From CAVSSX01 sp963730735 (GTDB lineage: Bacteria > Actinomycetota > Acidimicrobiia > Acidimicrobiales > RAAP-2), in assembly GCA_963730735.1 (NCBI GenBank), contig CAVSSX010000008.1, forward strand, positions 186,001 to 250,000: 64,000 bases of DNA, read 5' to 3'. Position numbers and translations under genes: made by a program. Shown one piece after another: positions 57,872-64,000 of this stretch (positions are counted from its first letter, which is position 1; each line of letters opens with the position of its first letter). The notes under the pieces were generated by a model. It was given only the letters and a program-made list of their open reading frames with translations, was not told where the DNA came from and searched no databases.

Positions 57872-58224
57872 GGTTCTCCTCCAGTGGTTCGTTTCTCGGT
57901 TGCCAACAGGTCGTCGATCCGGCCGACCCGGGCCCGCCACACCTGCTCGATCCCGTCGAGGAGCACCCGGGCCCGTTCGACGGTCTCGAGGTCGGTGCGC
58001 ACGAGTCGTTCCCGGCCCCGCCGCTCCTTGGTGATGAGACCAGCCCCCTCCAGCACCGCCACGTGCTTCTGCACGGCGGCGAAGCTCATCGGGTACCGGT
58101 TGGCCAACGCCGACACGCTGTAGCCCCCGTCGACGGCCAGGGCGAGGATGTCGCGCCGGGTGCGGTCGGCCAGGGCATGGAAGATGCGGTCGATGTCGGC
58201 GTCGGATGTCTGATCTACAACCAT
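57868..58224 (-). CDS. ArsR-family transcriptional regulator
   Basis: A 118-residue winged-helix repressor-like protein: IDRIFHALADRTRRDILALA, then the recognition region SVSALANRYPMSFAAVQKHV and wing KERRGRERLVRTD. It lacks the metal-binding CxC of metal-sensing ArsR proteins, so it is of the non-metal, SRPBCC-linked class. ATG 58224 lies inside an 18-base perfect palindrome (58216-58233), which suggests that the start region is its own operator. An upstream in-frame extension to 58269 is possible but unlikely. Confidence 0.9.
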   Translation of the reverse strand: MVVDQTSDADIDRIFHALADRTRRDILALAVDGGYSVSALANRYPMSFAAVQKHVAVLEGAGLITKERRGRERLVRTDLETVERARVLLDGIEQVWRARVGRIDDLLATEKRTTGGEP

Positions 58225-58233
58225 CTGGTTGTA
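58216..58233. promoter_or_regulatory. Operator palindrome at arsR start
   Basis: TACAACCATCTGGTTGTA is an 18-base inverted repeat with half-sites TACAACCA/TGGTTGTA. It overlaps the arsR start codon. Palindromes of this form are known operators of ArsR regulators paired with SRPBCC proteins, so autorepression is likely. Confidence 0.75.
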
Positions 58234-58334
58234 CGTTACCCCAGAGCGTCGCAGAATGCCAGACCCCAAGGCGGTGGCCCCCGACGACCCGTCGAGGGCC
58301 GGGGCCCGCTGGCGGTCCCGCCCGACCGGTGGGC

Positions 58335-59486
58335 TCAGGTCCGACGACGAGCGTTGAGGCGGGCCGCCTGCCGGGTGAGGTGGTCGCGCTCGGCCAGGTT
58401 GGTGGCCGAGCGGGCGGCCTCGGCGTACAGGCGGGCGGCCGTCTCGGGGTCGCCGTCCCGCTCACGCAGGTAGGCCTCGGTCGCCGTGTAGCGGGGCAGG
58501 CTCGGGTCGACGGCGGCCAGGGCGGCCAGACCGGCCCGGGGCCCGTCGGCCTCCCCCACGGCCACCGCCCGGTTGAGACGGACCACCGGGCTGTCGGTGA
58601 GACCGAGGAGCTCGTCGTACCACTCGACGATCTGGACCCAGTCGGTGGCCTCGACCCGAGGGGCGTCGGCGTGCAGCGCGGCGATGGCCGCCTGGGCCTG
58701 GAACTCGCCCAGCCGGTCCCGGGCCAGGGCCGGCTGGAGGATGGCGACCCCTTCGGCGATCGCCTCGGTGTCCCACCGCCGGCGGTCCTGCTCGGCCAAC
58801 GACACCAACCGGCCGTCGACCATCCGGGCCGGCCGCCGGGCGTGATGGAGCAGCATCAGGGCCAGGAGGCCGGCCACCTCCTCGTCGTCGGTGACGGCGT
58901 GGAGCTGTCGGGTGAGCCGGATGGCCTCGGCGGCCAGGTCGACGTCGCCCGAGTAGCCCTCGTTGAACACCAGGTACAGCACCCGCAGCACCGTCGACAG
59001 GTCGCCGGGCCGGTCCAGCCGGACGTCGGCGATCGTCCGCTTGGCCCGGCTGATGCGCTGGGCCATGGTGGCCTCGGGGACCAGATAGGCGGCGGCGATC
59101 TGGCGGGTGGTCAGGCCGCCGACGGCCCGCAGGGTGAGGGCGACGGCCGAGGCCGGGGTGAGCGACGGGTGGGCGCAGAGGAAGTACAGCTGGAGCGTGT
59201 CGTCCTGCGCCCCACCGGGCCCGGGCCCGGGCTCGACACCCACCTGCGCCTCGCGTCGGCGCCGGGAGGTGTCGGCCCGGGCGGTGTCGAGGAACCGACG
59301 CCAGGCCACGGTGACCAGCCAGCCCGTCGGGTCCCGGGGCGGGTCGTCGGGCCAGCGCCGGATCGCCTCGACCACGGCGTCCTGGACGGCCTCCTCGGCC
59401 GTGTCGAAGTCGGCCCCCCGCCGGGTGAGCACCCCGAGCACCGTCGGACTCAGGGAACGCAGCAGCTCCTCGTCCATCGGCGTCAC
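58335..59486 (-). CDS. ECF42-type RNA polymerase sigma factor
   Basis: A 383-residue extracytoplasmic-function sigma factor of the ECF42 class. Sigma-2 and sigma-4 regions are visible (FDTAEEAVQDAVVEAIRRWP, GWLVTVAWRRFLD, then LTTRQIAAAYLVPEATMAQR). The long C-terminal helical extension of about 200 residues (LLALMLLHHARRPAR, DWVQIVEWYDELL, RLNRAVAVGEADGP) marks this class and probably has a TPR-like regulatory fold. No anti-sigma gene is adjacent, as usual for ECF42. GTG 59486 overlaps the upstream DGPF stop by four bases; ATG 59477 is an alternative. It is co-transcribed with the DGPF gene. Confidence 0.92.
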   Translation of the reverse strand: MTPMDEELLRSLSPTVLGVLTRRGADFDTAEEAVQDAVVEAIRRWPDDPPRDPTGWLVTVAWRRFLDTARADTSRRRREAQVGVEPGPGPGGAQDDTLQLYFLCAHPSLTPASAVALTLRAVGGLTTRQIAAAYLVPEATMAQRISRAKRTIADVRLDRPGDLSTVLRVLYLVFNEGYSGDVDLAAEAIRLTRQLHAVTDDEEVAGLLALMLLHHARRPARMVDGRLVSLAEQDRRRWDTEAIAEGVAILQPALARDRLGEFQAQAAIAALHADAPRVEATDWVQIVEWYDELLGLTDSPVVRLNRAVAVGEADGPRAGLAALAAVDPSLPRYTATEAYLRERDGDPETAARLYAEAARSATNLAERDHLTRQAARLNARRRT

Positions 59487-59890
59487 TCGGTGACGGTCGG
59501 GACCTCGGTCAGGAACGGGCGCACCTCGAGCCACTCGTGGATCGGCCGGCCGCCCGCCCCGGGTGCCGCCGAGAGCTCGCCGGCCAGCTCGAAGGCCCGG
59601 GCCTCGTCCTCGACATCGATGACCATCCAGCCGGCGATGAGGTCCTTGGTCTCGGCGAACGGGCCGTCGGTGACCGGTGGCCGGCCCTCGCCGTCGTAGC
59701 GCACGAAGGTGCCCGTCGGGGCGAGCGCCTGGCCGTCGACGAACTCGCCGGTGCCCTCGAGCCGGGTGGCGAAGTCCTGCATGTACTGCAGATGGGCCGA
59801 GATCTCCTCCGGCGTCCACCGGTCCATCGGCACGTCGTTGACCGCCGCCGGGGCGCCCCGGTAGTGCTTGAGCAACAGGTACTTGGCCAT
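59483..59890 (-). CDS. DGPF-motif YCII-family protein
   Basis: A 135-residue protein of the YCII superfamily carrying the signature VTDGPFAETKDLIAG. Such DGPF proteins are the conserved genomic partners and predicted targets of ECF42 sigma factors; biochemical function is unknown. ATG 59890 has AAGGAG six bases upstream and starts AKYLLLKHYRG. The longer in-frame reading to 59932 is rejected on that basis. The stop overlaps the sigma-factor start (GTGA). A TGTCGA-N17-CGTC promoter lies about 50-75 bases upstream. Confidence 0.92.
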   Translation of the reverse strand: MAKYLLLKHYRGAPAAVNDVPMDRWTPEEISAHLQYMQDFATRLEGTGEFVDGQALAPTGTFVRYDGEGRPPVTDGPFAETKDLIAGWMVIDVEDEARAFELAGELSAAPGAGGRPIHEWLEVRPFLTEVPTVTE

Positions 59891-59938
59891 CGGGTTCTCC
59901 TTGGTCGGCACGGCCATTGTGGCCGTGATCACCCCGAG

Positions 59939-59965
59939 GACGGCGCCGATGGCCCGATCTCGACA
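59939..59965 (-). promoter_or_regulatory. Putative ECF42-dependent promoter
   Basis: On the minus strand TGTCGA (59965-59960), a 17-base spacer, then CGTC (59942-59939). This matches the motif reported for ECF42 targets (TGTCGA at -35 and CGA/TC-type -10) and stands in front of the DGPF-ECF42 operon, so the sigma factor probably controls its own operon. Confidence 0.65.
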
Positions 59966-60009
59966 TCGGCGGCGAAAGGTTCTCCGATCGAGCCTGGGAG
60001 ACTCGTTCC

Positions 60010-60531
60010 ATGCTGATCCGACTGGCCACCTCGAGCGACCTGGAGGCCGTCCGGGGTCTCCGCAACGCCCTCCTGGCGACCACGGCCATCGAGTGGACCG
60101 AGTCGCCCCACACCGGCGACGACATGCGCCGGTGGTTCGACGAGCACGAGCGGGTGCTGGTCGCCGAGGAGGACGACGAGGTGGTGGGGTTCGCCGCCTT
60201 CGGATGGTTCCGCGACGCCGTCCAACGGCCGGGTTACCGCTTCACGGTCGAGAACACCATCCACGTACGCCGGGACCACTGGCGATCGGGCGTGGGACGA
60301 TCCCTCATGGCGGCGCTCATCGCCGGAGCGCAGGCGACCGGCAAGCACGCCATGGTGGCCGCCGTCGACGGGGCCAACGACGCCTCGATCCGCTTCCACC
60401 GGTCACTCGGCTTCGAGGAGGTGGCCCGCCTGCCCGAGGTGGGGGCGAAGTTCGGGCGCTGGCACGACCTGGTCCTGCTGCAGCGCCGCCTCGACGACCG
60501 ACCCACACCCGACCCGGCCGGCCCCCGATGA
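60010..60531 (+). CDS. GNAT-family N-acetyltransferase
   Basis: A 173-residue acetyltransferase. The N-terminus IRLATSSDLEAVRGLRNALL and the acetyl-CoA loop HWRSGVGRSLMAALIAGA are typical of GNAT enzymes. FTVENTIHVRRDHW and FHRSLGFEEVARLPEVGAKF place it near the phosphinothricin/methionine-sulfoximine acetyltransferase branch (PAT/MnaT). The substrate is likely an amino-acid analogue or small amine, but this cannot be decided. It is divergent from the DGPF gene, with about 120 bases between starts that include the ECF42-type promoter on the other strand. Confidence 0.9.
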   Translation: MLIRLATSSDLEAVRGLRNALLATTAIEWTESPHTGDDMRRWFDEHERVLVAEEDDEVVGFAAFGWFRDAVQRPGYRFTVENTIHVRRDHWRSGVGRSLMAALIAGAQATGKHAMVAAVDGANDASIRFHRSLGFEEVARLPEVGAKFGRWHDLVLLQRRLDDRPTPDPAGPR

Positions 60532-60706
60532 CGGCTCCGGACGCGGATCGACGCCGGAGCCAGGAGGGGCGGAGGACCCACCGGCGTCACGACGTCGATC
60601 CGCTGTCGAGTATGGCGTGTCGCGGACCCGCCGTCAGGCCAATTCGGGGCGAAGTTTTCGTCGGGCGACGGCCCGGAGGAGCACCGGGCCGAACCCGGTC
60701 GGGCGA

Positions 60707-61258
60707 TCAGGCCGGAGGCTCGGTCGGCGCTCGCAATTCCCGGAGCCGGGCACCGATCGCCTCACCCTGCTCGCGCAACGGCGCCGACACGTCGCGGAGG
60801 TCGAGGACGGCGTCGAACACCGCCTGGCGGTCCCGGATCTTCAGGTACGGGGCGTCACCGGCGAGGTCGAGGGCCAGCGGCAGGGCGGCGTGCACGGCGG
60901 CGATCCCCTCGGTCACCAACTCCTCGTCGGCCGGACCGGGGGACGAGGCCAGCACGCCCAGGCCCGAGGTGAACACCTCGACCCCGAGCACCAGCACCGG
61001 CAGGCCGGTCCGGTAGACGAGGTAGGCCAAGGAGTCCGAGCCGGCCGACTTCTCCGCTCGGACGTCCCACTCGGGCAACCAGGCCCGGACGGCCCGGGTG
61101 ACCTCGATCGAGGCGTTCAGCGACGCCACGAGCTCGGGGCCGGTGCCGCCGGGATCGGCCAGGGCCTGGTGCCGCAGGTCCAGGTCGACCAGCACCACCC
61201 GCAGGTCCTCGGTGGCGTCGTGGGCCTCGAGCTCCCACTGCTTGACCCGCTTGCGCAC
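60707..61258 (-). CDS. Hypothetical protein
   Basis: A 183-residue soluble protein, not recognised. It is largely helical with charged segments (KRVKQWELEAHDATEDLRVV, KIRDRQAVFDAVLDLRDVSA) and one more hydrophobic stretch (YRTGLPVLVLGVEVFTSGLG) that is too polar for a clear membrane helix. Codon bias is like that of its neighbours, supporting a real gene. It lies between the GNAT gene and two small minus-strand genes. The start at 61258 is the longest supported; no strong Shine-Dalgarno is visible. Confidence 0.65.
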   Translation of the reverse strand: MRKRVKQWELEAHDATEDLRVVLVDLDLRHQALADPGGTGPELVASLNASIEVTRAVRAWLPEWDVRAEKSAGSDSLAYLVYRTGLPVLVLGVEVFTSGLGVLASSPGPADEELVTEGIAAVHAALPLALDLAGDAPYLKIRDRQAVFDAVLDLRDVSAPLREQGEAIGARLRELRAPTEPPA

Positions 61259-61304
61259 CGCGCCGATCGTACCGGGACGCCACCGGACCGCTCGGGGCCG
61301 GCGG

Positions 61305-61526
61305 TCAGGTCGGGGCGGGACCGGCCTCGGCCCGCCGGCGCCCCACCAACAGGTAGAGCACCGAGGCGGCCGAGTTCACGCCGGTGGCGATGCGCCAGAC
61401 GCGCTTGCTGCCCCGCACCTGGGCGTCGGTCCGGCGGCCGAGGTCCCGCCAGACGAAGCGGGCGATCACCAGATGGGCGAGCAGGATGGCGCCCAGCACC
61501 AGAGGGTTGGGCCGTCGCTGCGTCAT
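61305..61526 (-). CDS. Small membrane protein, PLDc_N-like
   Basis: A 73-residue protein with two hydrophobic helices (PLVLGAILLAHLVIARFVW and TGVNSAASVLYLLVG) linked by a charged loop (RDLGRRTDAQVRGSKRVWRI) and ending in basic residues. The layout resembles the small PLDc_N-type membrane proteins common in actinobacteria. No function can be assigned. ATG 61526 is chosen because upstream in-frame sequence is Arg/Pro-rich shadow. Confidence 0.65.
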   Translation of the reverse strand: MTQRRPNPLVLGAILLAHLVIARFVWRDLGRRTDAQVRGSKRVWRIATGVNSAASVLYLLVGRRRAEAGPAPT

Positions 61527-61572
61527 CCCCCCGAGTCTGGCACTGCCGGCGCGTCGTGCGCCGACCGGCGGA

Positions 61573-61830
61573 TCAGCGGAGACGGGGTGTGGCCACGGGG
61601 CCCCGGGACGACCGCTGGCCGTGGATCTGGCAGAAACCGAAGATCCCGTGCTCCTCCAGGCGAAGCGCCTCGGCCCACGTCGGACCGGGCGGCGGGGCCA
61701 CCGGCTCGACGGCCACGTCGATGGTCCGGGCGCAGTGCCGGCACACCCGGGTCGAGTCGGCACCGTCGGTCCACTCGTGACGGCAGTGCTGATCGAAGAG
61801 GGACAGGATCAGGTAGGCCAGTGGGGTCAC
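61573..61830 (-). CDS. Small zinc-ribbon-like hypothetical protein
   Basis: An 85-residue protein with a possible metal site, QHCRHEW plus VCRHCARTIDVAV (a CxxC pair), and a later CQIHGQ. The start TPLAYLILSLFDQ from GTG 61830 lies four bases after the nitrilase-family stop, so it may be translated from the same mRNA. Unknown function. Confidence 0.6.
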   Translation of the reverse strand: MTPLAYLILSLFDQHCRHEWTDGADSTRVCRHCARTIDVAVEPVAPPPGPTWAEALRLEEHGIFGFCQIHGQRSSRGPVATPRLR

Positions 61831-61834
61831 GCCC

Positions 61835-62665
61835 TCAGTCTGCCCGCTCGGCCACGGAAAGTGGGGGTTCTTCGCCGACCGGGAAGCGGCGCAGGTCGAG
61901 CAGCGGCAGCGTCCGGCGGACCTCGGCCACCCGTTCGGGGTCGAGGGTGGCGACCAGTGGGGCCTCGGTGGCGCCGTCGAGCTCGCCCAGCACCGCCCCG
62001 GCCGGGTCGACGATCAGCGAGTGACCGGCGTAGCGGGGTCCGGCCTGATCGGCCCCGGCCACGTAGAGCGTGTTCTCGATGGCCCGGGCCTGCAGGAGCA
62101 CCCGCCACTGGTCGGCCTTGCCCTCGCCGGCCACCCAGGCCGCCGGCACGGCGATGGCGGTGGCCCCCCGGGCGGCCAGCAGCCGGGCCACCTCGGGGAA
62201 CCGGAGATCGAAACAGGTCAGGATGCCGAGCCGGATCCCGTCGAGGTCGAGCACGACCAGGGCGTCGGCGGTGGCCGGTCCGGGGGTCAGGCGGTCCGAC
62301 TCGCGCCAGCCGAGGGCGTCGAACAGGTGCACCTTGCGGTAGTAGCCGAGGAGGCCGGCACCCGAGACGGCCACCACCGTGTTGTAGGCCTTGGTGGGCT
62401 CGGGTCCGGTCTCGAACATCCCGGCCACCACGACCACCCCGGTCTGGCCCGCCACGTCGACCAGGGAGGCCACGAACGGGCCATCGAGCGGTTCGGCCAA
62501 CGGGCCCAGCGGCTGGTCGCGGCCACCGAAGTCGGCCATCGCCGCCTCGGGCAGGACCACCACCCCGGCCCCACCGGCCGCCGCCGAGCGCACGGCCGCC
62601 ACCGCTCGGGTGCGGTTCACCGCCTTGTCGAGGCCGACCGAGAGTTGCACGGCGGCCAGCTGCAT
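61835..62665 (-). CDS. Carbon-nitrogen hydrolase (nitrilase superfamily)
   Basis: A 276-residue amidohydrolase. The catalytic triad is complete: Glu in VVVLPEAAMADFG, Lys in YYRKVHLFDALGW and Cys in LTCFDLRFPEVARLLA. It starts QLAAVQLSVGLDKAVNRTRA at ATG 62665. The closest family type is the deaminated-glutathione amidase/omega-amidase group, but specificity is uncertain. It is divergent from fabD, with about 157 bases between starts. Confidence 0.92.
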   Translation of the reverse strand: MQLAAVQLSVGLDKAVNRTRAVAAVRSAAAGGAGVVVLPEAAMADFGGRDQPLGPLAEPLDGPFVASLVDVAGQTGVVVVAGMFETGPEPTKAYNTVVAVSGAGLLGYYRKVHLFDALGWRESDRLTPGPATADALVVLDLDGIRLGILTCFDLRFPEVARLLAARGATAIAVPAAWVAGEGKADQWRVLLQARAIENTLYVAGADQAGPRYAGHSLIVDPAGAVLGELDGATEAPLVATLDPERVAEVRRTLPLLDLRRFPVGEEPPLSVAERAD

Positions 62666-62822
62666 CGCCCCAGGTTAGAGCGCACCGGAGCCCTCGGCCG
62701 CCGCCGCCGGTACCCACCGGTAATGCGACGCACCCCCCTACCCGTGCCACACTGGAACGGGGGCCGGGACCCGCCGGCCGCCCCGGGCATGCAGCTCGCA
62801 ACCAGGGTCGGAGTCGACGAAC

Positions 62823-64000
62823 GTGTTGGTGTTCACCTTTCCCGGACAGGGGTCGCAACGCTCGGGGATGGGACGGGCCTGGGTCGACCACCCGTCCTGG
62901 GAGGTCGTGGGCGAAGCCTCGACGGCGGCCAAGCGCGACCTCAGCACCCTCTTGCTCGACGCCCCGATGGAGGAGCTCACCAACACGGCCAACGCCCAGT
63001 TGGCCACGTTCGTCCAGAGCCTGGTCGTCCTCGACGCCGTCGAGCGGCTGGGGCTCGCCCCGGCGGCGTGCGCCGGGCACAGCTTGGGTGAGTACACCGC
63101 CCTGGTGGCCAGCGGCGCCCTGTCCTTCGACGACGGCGTGCGCCTGGTGGTGGCCCGGGGAGCGGCCATGGCCCAGGCGGGCGAGGACGCCCCCGGGACC
63201 ATGGCGGCCCTCTTGGGCATCTCCGACGACGACGCCGAGGCGGCGTGCCAGCGGGCCGAGGGCGACGCCTGGGTGGCCAACTACAACGCCCCCGGCCAGG
63301 TGGTCATCGCCGGGACCTCCGACGCCATCGCCACCGTGACGACCTTCGCCAAGGAGCTCGGGGCGAAGAAGGTCCTCCCCATCCCGGTCTCGGGGGCGTT
63401 CCACACCCCGCTGATGGCCCCGGCCCGCACGGCCCTGCGCAAGGCCCTGGGCGACGCCGTGTTCCTGACCCCCGAGGTGCCGGTGGTGGCCAACGTGGAC
63501 GCCCGGGTCCACGGCGACCTCGCCGAGTGGCCCAGCCTGCTCTCGGCCCAGCTCTGCAGCCCGGTCCGGTGGCGCCAGACCCTCGACACCCTGGCCGGGC
63601 TGGGCGCCACCACCCTGGTCGAGGTGGGACCGGGGGGCGTCCTGTCGGGCCTGGCCCGCCGGGTCGTCCCCGAGATCACCGCCCTGTCGGTGGCCAAGCC
63701 GGACGATCTCGACGCCCTGATGGACGTCCTCGGCCAGGCCCCGGGCTGGCGGGCCGAGCCCCATGCCCACCAGGGCGAACATCTCTACATGTCCGAGCGG
63801 GTCGTGGTCAGCCCCTCGGCCGGCATCTTCGCCCCCGAGGACACCCTGGCGGCGCCGGGGACCGGCCTGCTCCCGGGCACGAGCGGGCGACCGGCCGATG
63901 CCGAAGGGCCGGGCGCCGGATCCTCGGTGGTCGGGGTGGGCGACCTGGTGGGCCGGGTCGGGGTGACCGAGGTCCGCACCCCCTTCGCCGGCAGCGTGGT
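62823..64000 (+). CDS. fabD: Malonyl-CoA:ACP transacylase with C-terminal biotinyl/lipoyl-like extension (runs off window)
   Basis: FabD loads malonyl groups onto acyl carrier protein. It starts LVFTFPGQGSQRSGMGRAWV. The catalytic Ser is in CAGHSLGEYTALVASG and the catalytic His in SGAFHTPLMAPA; NYNAPGQVVIAG and EVGPGGVLSGL are also typical. After about residue 320 the frame does not stop but continues through SERVVVSPSAGIF and a Pro/Gly-rich linker into VGVGDLVGRVGVTEVRTPFA, which resembles the beginning of a biotinyl/lipoyl carrier barrel. The end lies beyond the window. GTG 62823 has GGAG nine bases upstream. No other fab gene is inside the window. Confidence 0.9.
   Translation, partial: MLVFTFPGQGSQRSGMGRAWVDHPSWEVVGEASTAAKRDLSTLLLDAPMEELTNTANAQLATFVQSLVVLDAVERLGLAPAACAGHSLGEYTALVASGALSFDDGVRLVVARGAAMAQAGEDAPGTMAALLGISDDDAEAACQRAEGDAWVANYNAPGQVVIAGTSDAIATVTTFAKELGAKKVLPIPVSGAFHTPLMAPARTALRKALGDAVFLTPEVPVVANVDARVHGDLAEWPSLLSAQLCSPVRWRQTLDTLAGLGATTLVEVGPGGVLSGLARRVVPEITALSVAKPDDLDALMDVLGQAPGWRAEPHAHQGEHLYMSERVVVSPSAGIFAPEDTLAAPGTGLLPGTSGRPADAEGPGAGSSVVGVGDLVGRVGVTEVRTPFAGSV

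Overview
The window is high-GC (roughly 70 % or more), densely packed DNA from an actinobacterium. A WhiB-family regulator, an AftD-type arabinofuranosyltransferase, an ANTAR regulator beside polA-rpsA, an ECF42 sigma factor with its DGPF partner and many GTG starts with 4-base overlaps all point there. An Acidimicrobiia-like lineage is my best guess, but no marker here is decisive.

Layout. 1-3.9 kb: an unrecognised proline-rich tandem-repeat protein, whiB with an SOS-box promoter, an RDD membrane protein, two hypothetical genes and tRNA-Leu(GAG). 4.0-12.1 kb (minus strand): a peptide-type substrate-binding lipoprotein, secG, tpiA, pgk, gap, yvcK and uvrC, which is the usual Gram-positive order but without rapZ and whiA. 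12.3-19.9 kb: nadA, a hemolysin-III-like gene, uvrA, uvrB and coaE. 20.0-41.6 kb: a large envelope-glycan locus with aftD, two acyltransferases, several GT-C mannosyl/arabinosyl-type transferases, GT4 and GT2 enzymes, a flippase, a DUF2304 protein and a UDP-galactopyranose-mutase-like flavoprotein. This block separates coaE from rpsA, which are neighbours in Mycobacterium. 41.8-48.5 kb: rpsA, polA, a PdtaR-like ANTAR regulator, a small coiled-coil gene, menC and tRNA-Leu(CAA). 48.9-56.0 kb: a four-gene amidoligase operon. 56.0-60.5 kb: an APH-like kinase, arsR-SRPBCC with a perfect operator palindrome, DGPF-ECF42 with a recognisable promoter, and a GNAT gene. 60.7-64.0 kb: small hypothetical genes, a nitrilase-family amidohydrolase and fabD, whose C-terminus runs into a biotinyl/lipoyl-like domain cut by the window edge.

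The most interesting functional unit is the amidoligase operon at 48.9-56.0 kb. A GCS2 plus circularly permuted ATP-grasp fusion, an asparagine-synthetase-like amidotransferase, an S9 peptidase and a gamma-glutamyl hydrolase together look like a pathway that builds and dismantles a small gamma-glutamyl peptide amide, parallel to but different from the known NAGGN osmolyte pathway.

Caution on sequence quality. Several single-copy housekeeping genes (tpiA, pgk, uvrC, nadA), aftD and two other genes carry one-base frameshifts, mostly in short G/C runs. In each case one base per site restores a complete protein of a whole number of codons. These are more likely sequencing errors than real pseudogenes. 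They are annotated as full-length genes with the shift positions given.
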